From CAZKTF01 sp964555565 (lineage in GTDB: Bacteria > Planctomycetota > JAJSAM01 > JAKLKS01): a stretch of 18,974 nt of DNA. The stretch lies in NCBI GenBank assembly GCA_964555565.1, contig CAZKTF010000045.1, forward strand, positions 1-18,974, given 5' to 3'. A model generated the notes under the pieces. It saw nothing but the letters and a program-made list of their open reading frames with translations. It had not been told where the DNA came from and did no database searches. Of this stretch, positions 1 through 6,212 are shown one piece after another; positions within the stretch are counted from its first letter, which is position 1, and every line of letters begins with the position of its first letter. The position numbers and the translations under genes are program-made.

Positions 1-202
1 GGAGTCGCACGCGCGAGGCCGCGGCCTCCGCCTCGGAGGCGGCCCCGGCGTAGGCGCCGCGGAGTTCCGCGTCGAAGGCGCGCAGCACCGCCAGGTGCGC
101 CCGCAGCGCGGGATCGGCCCCGAGCCGCGCCTCGAAGGCCGCGCGCGCGGCGGGGTCGAGTTCGCCGTCGAGGTAGGCGGAGAGGAGTTCTTCATCCGTC
201 AT
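1..202 (-). CDS. Anti-sigma factor-like protein, N-terminal part (runs off the left edge)
   Basis: About 67 codons are visible, beginning MTDEELLSAYLDGELDPAAR and continuing through an acidic and Ala-rich helical stretch. The LLSAYLDGELDPAARAAFEARLGADPALRAHLA pattern is typical of the N-terminal helices of anti-sigma factors that bind region 2/4 of ECF sigma factors. The start codon overlaps the end of the upstream sigma gene by 11 bp, so the two are translationally coupled, the usual sigma / anti-sigma arrangement. The zinc-binding His-x3-Cys-x2-Cys motif found in many such proteins is absent from the visible part, so this would be a non-zinc member. The membrane segment and sensor domain, if present, lie outside the window. 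The family assignment is an inference from pattern and context. Confidence 0.7.
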   Translation of the reverse strand, partial: MTDEELLSAYLDGELDPAARAAFEARLGADPALRAHLAVLRAFDAELRGAYAGAASEAEAAASRVRL

Positions 203-752
203 GGGACTTCTCCAGGGTGAGGCGCAGCCGCTCCCGGGCCTCGGCCAGGCGGAGGTTCACCGTCGGAACGCTCTTCCCGACGGCGGCGGCGATCTCCCGG
301 TAGGTGAGACCGCCGAAGTAGAAGAGCTCGATGGCCTCGCGCAGCGGCTCCTCGAGCGCCGCGACAGCGCGCAGCAGCGCCTCGCGGCGCGCCTCGCTCG
401 GGCCGCCTGGCGCGCGCGCGGGGACGTCGGGAAGTGGGGCCGCGGCGCGGACCTTCTCCCGGCGGGCCCGGTCCCTGGCGGCGTGGGTGACGATGGAGCA
501 GGCCCAGCCGAGGAAGCGGTCGGGCTTCTCGAGCGTCCGGATCCCGACCCAGGCGCGGAGCGCGCCCTCCTGGAAGCACTCCTCCGCCTCGGCCGCCTGC
601 CGGGTGTTGGCGCGCGCGACGGCCAGCAGCGTGCGCCCGTGGAGGGCCACGAGGGCCTCGAAGGCCGCGCGGTCCCCCGCCGCGGCCCGGTGCACCAGCG
701 CCTCCGTCGGGTCGTCCACGTTCCCTCGCGCGGGGCTGCCGTCCCTCTCCAT
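192..752 (-). CDS. RNA polymerase sigma-70 family (ECF-type) sigma factor
   Basis: A protein of about 186 residues with the two helical domains of ECF sigma factors. Region 2 covers roughly residues 22-90 (FEALVALHGRTLLAVARANT, then EECFQEGALRAWVGI and FLGWACSIVTHAARDRARR). Region 4 is near the C-terminus, with helix-turn-helix LTYREIAAAVGKSVPTVNLR. It should recruit RNA polymerase to a small regulon and be held by the anti-sigma factor encoded by the overlapping downstream gene. The start is uncertain. ATG at 752 gives MERDGSPARGNVDDPTEALV but has no good Shine-Dalgarno. GTG at 719 (VDDPTEALVHRAAAGD) has GAGGGA just upstream and fits the usual family length better. The reading frame stays open further upstream, but that part is low-complexity and looks non-coding. 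Confidence 0.85.
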   Translation of the reverse strand: MERDGSPARGNVDDPTEALVHRAAAGDRAAFEALVALHGRTLLAVARANTRQAAEAEECFQEGALRAWVGIRTLEKPDRFLGWACSIVTHAARDRARREKVRAAAPLPDVPARAPGGPSEARREALLRAVAALEEPLREAIELFYFGGLTYREIAAAVGKSVPTVNLRLAEARERLRLTLEKSHDG

Positions 753-807
753 GCTACGGGGAGGAACGAGGCCGCCGCCTACCCTCAGTCGGGCGGGCGG
801 GGATTCC

Positions 808-813
808 GGATAG
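808..813 (-). promoter_or_regulatory. Candidate -10 element (CTATCC on the minus strand) for the sigma gene
   Basis: On the minus strand the intergenic region reads CGCTATCCGG about 55 nt before the sigma ATG. The same CTATCC core recurs before two other minus-strand genes (3586-3591 and 7776-7781), always correctly oriented. No convincing -35 element is visible at the usual distance. This is a weak, pattern-based call. Confidence 0.25.
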
Positions 814-825
814 CGGGGTGGGTCC

Positions 826-855
826 TTGATCGGCGGCCCGGCCCCGGGGCAGGAT
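826..855 (+). promoter_or_regulatory. Candidate promoter for the propeller gene
   Basis: TTGATC (826-831) and CAGGAT (850-855) are separated by 18 nt in the 163-bp divergent region, about 60 nt before the ATG at 916. TTGA and the final AT match the housekeeping consensus, but the fit is poor overall. This is a low-confidence suggestion. Confidence 0.2.
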
Positions 856-915
856 GGGGATGCGAGGGCGGCCCCGGGTCGCCCGGCCTCTGTGGGCAAG
901 GTTGGGGGGGCGGAC

Positions 916-2214
916 ATGCGGCGCATCCTGGTCTCGGTCGCGACGGGGCTGGCGGCGCTGGGGGCGGTCGCGGCGGCGGCGGGTCCCTTCGCCCCCGAGA
1001 GGGTCTCCGTGGACCCGTCCGGGCCGGCCGGGAACCAGGACTCCTACGAGGGCGCTGTGACGTCCAGCGGACGGTTCGTGGCCTTCTATTCTGCGGCGAT
1101 GACGCTCGTCCCCGGCGACACCAACAATGCGTACGACGTCTTCGTCCGTGACCGGAAGACGGGGACGACGTCGAGGGTCTCCGTGGCCACGGGCGGGACC
1201 CAGGGCGACGGCCCTTCGCGCAACCCCTGCATCTCCTCCAACGGGCGCTACGTCCTGTTCCAGTCCGACGCGTCGAACCTCGTGCCCGGGGACACGGCCT
1301 TCACCCTGGACGTGTTCCTCCACGACCGGAAGACGGGGGAGACGCGGCGGGTCTCCTCGCCCCCCGGCGGCGGGGAGCCGGACGGGAACAGCTCGATCTA
1401 CGGTGCCTCCCTCTCCGCGAACGGGCGGTACGCGGTGTTCGGCTCCTCGGCCACGAACCTCGTGGCGGGGGACGACAACACCTTCAACGACGTCTTTCTG
1501 GCGGACCTCAAGACCGGGGCGATCACGCTCGTCTCCCGGTCGCGCGACGGCGGCCCCGCGGGCGGGACGAGCCTCATCCCCGGGATCTCGGCCGGCGGGA
1601 GGTTCGTCGCGTTCCCCTGCAACGGCGGCGACCTGGTCGAGGGCAGCTCCAACGGCCGGGAGCACGTCTACGTCTGGGACCGGAAGACGGACGGGATGCG
1701 ACGGGTGACCGTGAACCAGGCGGGGGACTTGGCCGACGGGGACTCCGGCGAGCCGGCCGTTTCCAACGACGGGAACGTGGTGGCCTTCTACTCCACCGCC
1801 GGCAACCTCGTGGCGGGGGACGCGCCCTCCTCCTACGACTCCTTCGTCACCGACCTCCGGACGGGGGTCACGCGCTGTCTCTCCGCGCCGGAGGGAGGGA
1901 CCCCGGTCGGGGACGGCTACAGCGTCTCGATCTCCCAGAACGGCCGCCTCGTGGTCTTCTACTGCCAGAACGACGGGATCGTCCCCGAGGACTCGAACAA
2001 CCTCGGCGACGTGTTCGCCTTCGACACGCGCACCGGGCACGTCCGGCTCCTGACGGCGAACGCCCAGGGCGTGGCCGCGGACGGCGACTCCTTCATGTAC
2101 GGCGCCTCCCTCGCGCCGAACGGGCGGTGGGTCGCCGTCTCGTCGGACGCGATCGACCTGGCGCCCGGGCCCACGGACGGGCTGTACCAGGAGTACCTCC
2201 TGGGTACTTTGTAG
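916..2214 (+). CDS. Secreted seven-bladed beta-propeller protein (WD40-like/PD40 repeats)
   Basis: The protein has 432 residues. A signal peptide (MRRILVSVATGLAALGAVAAAAG) is followed by about seven tandem repeats of roughly 58 residues. Each repeat carries S-x-NGRYVxF, then xxLVPGD, then DVFxxDxKTGxxxRVS. This is the pattern of TolB-like WD40 propeller blades, often found in exported proteins of environmental bacteria. The last blade stops after its third strand (YQEYLLGTL). The mature N-terminus (ERVSVDPSGPAG) matches the fourth strand of the other blades (RVSVATGGTQGD), so the ring would close by strand exchange between the two ends. ATG at 916 was chosen because it gives a clean signal peptide; upstream in-frame codons are low-complexity. 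Its ligand and role are unknown. No catalytic motif is visible. It is divergent from the sigma gene, which could be its regulator, but this is untested. Confidence 0.85.
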   Translation: MRRILVSVATGLAALGAVAAAAGPFAPERVSVDPSGPAGNQDSYEGAVTSSGRFVAFYSAAMTLVPGDTNNAYDVFVRDRKTGTTSRVSVATGGTQGDGPSRNPCISSNGRYVLFQSDASNLVPGDTAFTLDVFLHDRKTGETRRVSSPPGGGEPDGNSSIYGASLSANGRYAVFGSSATNLVAGDDNTFNDVFLADLKTGAITLVSRSRDGGPAGGTSLIPGISAGGRFVAFPCNGGDLVEGSSNGREHVYVWDRKTDGMRRVTVNQAGDLADGDSGEPAVSNDGNVVAFYSTAGNLVAGDAPSSYDSFVTDLRTGVTRCLSAPEGGTPVGDGYSVSISQNGRLVVFYCQNDGIVPEDSNNLGDVFAFDTRTGHVRLLTANAQGVAADGDSFMYGASLAPNGRWVAVSSDAIDLAPGPTDGLYQEYLLGTL

Positions 2215-2226
2215 GGGGGGGCTTCT

Positions 2227-2294
2227 CCCCGGGCTCGCCCCGGGGTCGGGCGCCCACCGGGCGCCCGACAAGTCCCCGGGGGCCCTGCCCCCGG
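2227..2294. terminator. Cluster of three tandem GC hairpins between convergent genes
   Basis: The 120-bp gap between the propeller gene and the convergent HEWGTFT gene holds three consecutive perfect hairpins. The first is 2227-2245 (7-bp stem CCCCGGG, 5-nt loop). The second is 2245-2269 (11-bp stem GTCGGGCGCCC, loop ACC). The third is 2276-2294 (8-bp stem CCGGGGGC, loop CCT). No U-tract follows on either strand, so classical intrinsic termination is not proven. Placement at a convergent junction suggests bidirectional transcript ends or 3-prime-end protection. The rest of the gap is C-rich, with nothing else recognisable. Confidence 0.6.
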
Positions 2295-2334
2295 CAGCCC
2301 TCGAAACCCCCGTAGTCCCCCCCCCGCCGTGGTC

Positions 2335-3537
2335 TCACCGCCCCGGCCCGAGCGCCCGCGCGAGCTCCGCCGCGCGCTCGCGGGCGAGCGGGTCGGTGGA
2401 GGTGACGGCCACGCGGCGGAGGATGGCCTCGGCGAAGCGCCCGAGACGCTCGCGCGCGTCGGCGGCGTCCAGGGCCACGAGCGCGACCTCCTCGGCGCGC
2501 ACCTCGTCCTCGCGGGAGAGGACGTCCACCCGCGCCAGGAGGACGCGCACGCTCACCCCCGGGGCGGGGCGGACCTCAAGCGGGAGGATCGCATCGACCT
2601 CCTCGCGGGGGAGCGGGACGAGGACGCGCGTCCCCGGGGTCTCGAAGTAGGACTTCCGCCAGGTGCGGACCATCGCGCGGGCCTCCCTCTCGTAGAGCCC
2701 CTGCGCCGTGAGTTCGGCCGCGAGCGCGTCCATGACCTTCTCGACGGTCGTCTCGGGAGGGAGCGCGCCGGCCGAGGCGGCCTCGCCCGCGGGGAGGTCC
2801 GGCAGGAAGGCGGCGCGGATGCGGTCCTTCTCCACGCGGAGGACGAGGGGGCGGTGGAGCGTCCCCTTCCCGGTGTTCTCCAGGTGGAGCGCGTCCGCGG
2901 GCTTCCACGCGACCCTGAGCGACAGGTCGAACCGCCCGAGGCCCCGGTAGAAGAGGAACCGCTCGTGCTCCCGCGCGCCGGGCCCCGGGAGGGAGCAGAC
3001 GCGCAGCACGTTGGCGTCCACGGCGCGCGCGTGGGACCAGGGGTCGCCGCGGGGGACCTCCGGCAGGCGGTCGAGCCCCTCGCCCGGGGGAAGGACCTGG
3101 AAGGTGCCCCAGTCGAGGCGCCCGCGGGCGAGTTCCGGGCGGGGGCCCACGACGGGGACCAGGGAGCGGACCCCGGGGTACCACTGGGTGAGGAGGCCGC
3201 GGGGGAACTCCACCGCGAGGCTGACCGTGCGCCCGCGCGGGTGGTAGAGGTAGACGATCGGGGTCTCCATCTTCACCTGCACGCCGGTGAAGCCCTCCGC
3301 CTCGCGCTCCCGGTCGTGGACGAAGGCCGGCAGGCCCTCGTCGTCGTGGTGGACGCCGTCGAGGCGCACCCCGTCGGAGCCCGCCACGGTCGTGAAGGTG
3401 CCCCACTCGTGGAGGACGAGGTCCGGGTCGGAGTCCATCGCGGGGGCGGGGGCGGCCTCCCCTCCCCCCTTCCCCGCGGCCGGACCGGCGGGGAGGGCGA
3501 GGAACAGGGCGGCCAGCGTCAGGGCGGCGAGCCTCAT
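2335..3537 (-). CDS. Secreted protein of unknown function with HEWGTFT motif
   Basis: The protein has 400 residues. A signal peptide (MRLAALTLAALFLALPAGPAAG) is followed by a low-complexity linker. The sequence LVLHEWGTFTTVAGSDG then starts at about residue 41. Further landmarks are PIVYLYHPRGRTVSLAVEFPRG, LTQWYP, SHARAVDANVLRV and ERFLFYRGLGRFDLSLRV. I recognise the HEWGTFT start as typical of a family of exported proteins seen in Planctomycetes and some other environmental bacteria; no function is known to me. No obvious enzyme motif or metal site is visible, and the pattern looks beta-rich followed by C-terminal helices. The ATG at 3537 has GGGAG 8-9 nt upstream. It is divergent from the HEAT-VWA gene across 99 bp and probably monocistronic. 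Confidence 0.8.
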   Translation of the reverse strand: MRLAALTLAALFLALPAGPAAGKGGGEAAPAPAMDSDPDLVLHEWGTFTTVAGSDGVRLDGVHHDDEGLPAFVHDREREAEGFTGVQVKMETPIVYLYHPRGRTVSLAVEFPRGLLTQWYPGVRSLVPVVGPRPELARGRLDWGTFQVLPPGEGLDRLPEVPRGDPWSHARAVDANVLRVCSLPGPGAREHERFLFYRGLGRFDLSLRVAWKPADALHLENTGKGTLHRPLVLRVEKDRIRAAFLPDLPAGEAASAGALPPETTVEKVMDALAAELTAQGLYEREARAMVRTWRKSYFETPGTRVLVPLPREEVDAILPLEVRPAPGVSVRVLLARVDVLSREDEVRAEEVALVALDAADARERLGRFAEAILRRVAVTSTDPLARERAAELARALGPGR

Positions 3538-3585
3538 GGGGGGGTCTCCCGGTGTCCACGGATCCGTCGCGCGGCGCGCGGGATC

Positions 3586-3591
3586 GGATAG
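3586..3591 (-). promoter_or_regulatory. Candidate -10 element (CTATCC on the minus strand) for the HEWGTFT gene
   Basis: The minus strand reads CACTATCCGA about 48 nt before the ATG at 3537. It is the same core as at 808-813 and 7776-7781. No clear -35 element is visible. Confidence 0.25.
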
Positions 3592-3623
3592 TGGGCTCAT
3601 CCGCCGCGGGGGGGCGGGTCGGG

Positions 3624-3629
3624 TAGAAT
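3624..3629 (+). promoter_or_regulatory. Candidate -10 element TAGAAT placing transcription start at the GTG (leaderless)
   Basis: TAGAAT differs from TATAAT at one position and ends 7 nt before the GTG start of the HEAT-VWA gene. Transcription from it would begin at or next to the start codon. No Shine-Dalgarno is visible upstream of this GTG (CCACCTC precedes it), which agrees with leaderless translation. No -35 match is seen. Confidence 0.35.
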
Positions 3630-3636
3630 CCACCTC

Positions 3637-5172
3637 GTGAAGCGCCTGTCGGCGAGGGTCCTGTCCCTGTGCGCCGCGCTCCTCCTCGCCCCCGCCGCGC
3701 GGGCGGGCGACAAGGAGGACGCGCTGGCGCAGAAGGCCTTCCTCGAGGCCTACGGGGACGCCGTGGACGAGAGGGGGCGCGTGAAGGCCGTCGAGTCGCT
3801 GTCGGGGGCCCCGGAGGGGATCGCGCTCCACATGATCCTCGGCAAGGTCCTCCCGAAGGACCCGTCCCCTGCGGTGCAGGCCGCCGCCATCAAGGTCCTG
3901 CGGGGCGCGAAGGACGAGAAGTCCGTGAAGGCCCTCCTCCTGGCCGCCCAGGAGAAGGGGGACTGGGACGTGCGCGGCCCCGTGCTCGAGGCCCTGGGCG
4001 GCGTCGCGGGAGACCTCGCGACGGCGGGGCTGCTGCGGTGCCTCTCGGACTCCGACACCCGGGTCCTGTCCGTGGCGCTGTTCGCCCTGGCCGAGCGGCG
4101 GGCCCCGGCGGCGCTGGAGAAGGCGAAGGCCCTCCTCGTCCACGGGGCCTGGCAGGTGCGCCTCGGCGCGGCCGAGGTCCTCGCGGAGCTGAGGGACGCC
4201 GCCGCGGTGCCGTGGCTCGTGGACCGGGTCGAGGAGGAGTCGGGGCGGCTGCGCGAGGACATGGCCGACGCCCTGAAGCGGCTCACCGGGAAGGACTACG
4301 GGTCCGACCCGGTGAAGTGGAGGGCCTACGCGGCGGGGGGCGAGGCCGCGGTGAAGGCGCTCGGGGCCGATCCGAAGCCGCCGGCCCCGGGGGCCCCCGG
4401 GGGGCCGCCCGCGGGCGAGCAGGCCACCGCCGGCGGCCGGCGGGTCGTGGGCGACGGGGTCTCGGCGGTCGCGGAGGACGTGCCGCCCACCTACTACGGG
4501 CTCAAGGTCTGGTCCGACCGCGTGGTCTTCGTCATCGACCTCTCCCTCTCGATGCTGGAGGAGATGGTCATCGACAAGGAGCGGATGATCCGCGAGACCG
4601 GGGCGGTGGCCTCGGGGACCGACGCCGAGGGGGGAAAGGGCGGGAAGAAGGAGGAGGAAGAGTTCCAGGCGCTGGAGTGGTGGAAGATCCGGACGCGCAT
4701 GGACTTCGCCCGCTCCCAGCTCAAGTACGTCATCTCGCGCCTGAAAAGGGACCAGAGCTTCGACATCGTCTGGTTCAGCGAGTCGGTGGTCGCCTGGCAG
4801 GGGGGGTTCGTGCCGGCCACGCCCGCCAACCGGGCGAAGGCGCTGGCCTGGGTCGAGTCCCTGAAGTGCGAGGCGGGGACCAACACCTGGGGCGGCCTGA
4901 TGAAGGCCTACAACCTCGTGGGGAAGGGCGGGGAGGAGGAGAACTTCCGCCGCGGGGCGGATACGATCTTCTTCCTGTCTGACGGCGAGCCCTCCATCGG
5001 CGACATCAAGGACAAGGAGCAGATCCTGGCCGCCATCGGGCGGATCCACGCCGTGCGCCGGGTGAAGATCCATGTCGTGCAGATCGGGACCTCGATCATG
5101 CCGTTCATGCAGAGGCTCGCCTCGCTGACGGGGGGCGAGTTCCGGTTCTGGAACGCGAAGGGGCTGAAGTGA
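3637..5172 (+). CDS. Secreted HEAT-repeat / von Willebrand factor A (VWA) domain protein
   Basis: The protein has 511 residues. A signal peptide (residues 1-23, ending ARAG) precedes HEAT-like helical repeats at about 40-240. These close with RLTGKDYGSDPVKWRAY, a capping motif that recurs in the paralogue at 10592. A Pro/Gly linker (245-265) leads to a VWA domain from about 290 to the C-terminus. The metal-ion-dependent adhesion site looks complete: D301-x-S303-x-S305, T415 or T417 in GTNTWGG, and D449 in FLSDGEPS. A charged, Lys/Glu-rich insertion (about 310-348) lengthens the loop after the first site; the paralogue lacks it. VWA domains bind protein partners through Mg2+, so a periplasmic scaffold role is plausible. 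The partner is unknown. The GTG start is preferred because it begins the signal peptide. The next gene begins 20 bp downstream. Confidence 0.85.
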   Translation: MKRLSARVLSLCAALLLAPAARAGDKEDALAQKAFLEAYGDAVDERGRVKAVESLSGAPEGIALHMILGKVLPKDPSPAVQAAAIKVLRGAKDEKSVKALLLAAQEKGDWDVRGPVLEALGGVAGDLATAGLLRCLSDSDTRVLSVALFALAERRAPAALEKAKALLVHGAWQVRLGAAEVLAELRDAAAVPWLVDRVEEESGRLREDMADALKRLTGKDYGSDPVKWRAYAAGGEAAVKALGADPKPPAPGAPGGPPAGEQATAGGRRVVGDGVSAVAEDVPPTYYGLKVWSDRVVFVIDLSLSMLEEMVIDKERMIRETGAVASGTDAEGGKGGKKEEEEFQALEWWKIRTRMDFARSQLKYVISRLKRDQSFDIVWFSESVVAWQGGFVPATPANRAKALAWVESLKCEAGTNTWGGLMKAYNLVGKGGEEENFRRGADTIFFLSDGEPSIGDIKDKEQILAAIGRIHAVRRVKIHVVQIGTSIMPFMQRLASLTGGEFRFWNAKGLK

Positions 5173-5192
5173 CCGCCCCCGGGAGGGCCGCC

Positions 5193-6137
5193 ATGCGCCA
5201 CGCCTCCGTCCTGCGCCTCGCCCTGTCGGCCGCCGCCGCCGCGGGGCTCCTCCTCGCCGCCGCCGGCGCCGCCCCGGCCCAGGACGCGAAGGGAGCGACG
5301 GTGCCCGTGCCTTTGCGGGACCCGAAGCTCCCCCCCGCCGCCAGCGACGAGGCCGCGCGGATGGCGCTGACCCGGTTCGACCAGGACTTCCGCGCCACCG
5401 ACACGGGCCGGAAGATCAACGCGATCGCCGCGCTCGCGCGCACCAAGAACGACCTCGTCGCGCGGAGGCTCGCGGGCGTCCTCGCCACGCACCCCGACCC
5501 CGAGGTGCGCGGGGCGGCCGCCATGGTCCTCCCGGACATGAACCACGACCCGAGGCTCGCCGGGGACCTCCTCGGCCAGGTCCTCGCGTCGGGGAAGGAG
5601 AACGAGTCCTCGGTCCTCATGCGCCTGGCGGACGGGATGGCGAAGCTGGCCTACGGCGACGGCATCCCGGCCCTGGGCGAGCTGTGCCTGAAGACCTCCG
5701 ACTGGCAGCTTCGGATCGCGATCCTCAAGGCCTTCGGGAGGATGAAGGACAGGCGGGCCCTGCTTCCGATCCTCGACCTCTGGCTCATGGAGCCCCACGG
5801 CTACTCCTGGGAGGGCGGCGAGGTCCACGTGGACACGGGGGCCTCCGGGGACACGGACCAGAAGGAGGCCGAGCGGCAGTACAAGCAGAAGTACGGCAAC
5901 CAGCACAAGCAGGGCGCGCCGCCGATGATGGTGAAGGCCTACCTGCAGGCGCTCGTCGAGGCCGCCTACTCCATCACGGGGGTGAAGTTCGAGAAGTGCA
6001 TCGACCTCTGCCGCTGGATGGTCGATCACGAGAAGGAGCTCGGGTACCCCCTCCCGGGGAAGACGAGGTCCGCCATCAAGCAGCGGGACGAGGAGGAGAA
6101 GGCGGCCCAGGAGAAGAAGGCGAAGGAGAAGAAGTAG
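5193..6137 (+). CDS. Secreted HEAT-repeat protein
   Basis: The protein has 314 residues. An Ala-rich signal peptide (MRHASVLRLALSAAAAAGLL, cleavage probably after AAPAQ) is followed by alpha-helical HEAT-type repeats. Examples are LVARRLAGVLATHPDPEVRGAAAMVLPDM and WQLRIAILKAFGRMKDRRALLPIL. After about residue 200 the pattern changes to a Gln/Lys-rich stretch, and the protein ends in a strongly charged tail (EEEKAAQEKKAKEKK). ATG 5193 was chosen over GTG 5169 because GGGAGG lies 6 nt upstream of it; the GTG overlaps the preceding stop codon and has no such site. It follows the HEAT-VWA gene by 20 bp, so the two are probably co-transcribed and act together outside the cytoplasm. The stop codon abuts a GTAG-hairpin element. 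Function unknown. Confidence 0.8.
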   Translation: MRHASVLRLALSAAAAAGLLLAAAGAAPAQDAKGATVPVPLRDPKLPPAASDEAARMALTRFDQDFRATDTGRKINAIAALARTKNDLVARRLAGVLATHPDPEVRGAAAMVLPDMNHDPRLAGDLLGQVLASGKENESSVLMRLADGMAKLAYGDGIPALGELCLKTSDWQLRIAILKAFGRMKDRRALLPILDLWLMEPHGYSWEGGEVHVDTGASGDTDQKEAERQYKQKYGNQHKQGAPPMMVKAYLQALVEAAYSITGVKFEKCIDLCRWMVDHEKELGYPLPGKTRSAIKQRDEEEKAAQEKKAKEKK

Positions 6138-6212
6138 TAGGGGGGGCCCCTGGGCCCCCCGCCGTTCCAGCCCGGACGCATTCACGGCGGGCGGGGCAAG
6201 CCCCGCCCCTAC
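6137..6212. repeat. Paired inverted GTAG-hairpin-GCCG element (REP/BIME-like) at a convergent gene junction
   Basis: The left unit, on the plus strand, is GTAG (6137-6140), a 9-bp stem GGGGGGCCC (6141-6149, 6152-6160) with loop CT, then GCCG (6161-6164). The right unit, on the minus strand, is GTAG (6212-6209), a 9-bp stem GGGCGGGGC (6208-6200, 6197-6189) with loop TT, then GCCG (6188-6185). A 20-nt spacer separates them. The geometry is identical to the pair at 12187-12289. GTAG before an imperfect or perfect palindrome is the hallmark of REP elements mobilised by RAYT (Y1-family) transposases, and inverted pairs are the BIME arrangement. The GTAG of the right unit contains the stop codon of the TPR gene. 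The left unit follows directly on the stop of the HEAT gene. It probably also acts as a bidirectional terminator or 3-prime-end protector. Confidence 0.75.

Noticed and set aside
3538..5073. Upstream extension of the HEWGTFT frame to over 900 codons
   Set aside because: The extension is antisense to the HEAT-VWA gene and is low-complexity. The ATG at 3537 starts a clear signal peptide with an SD.
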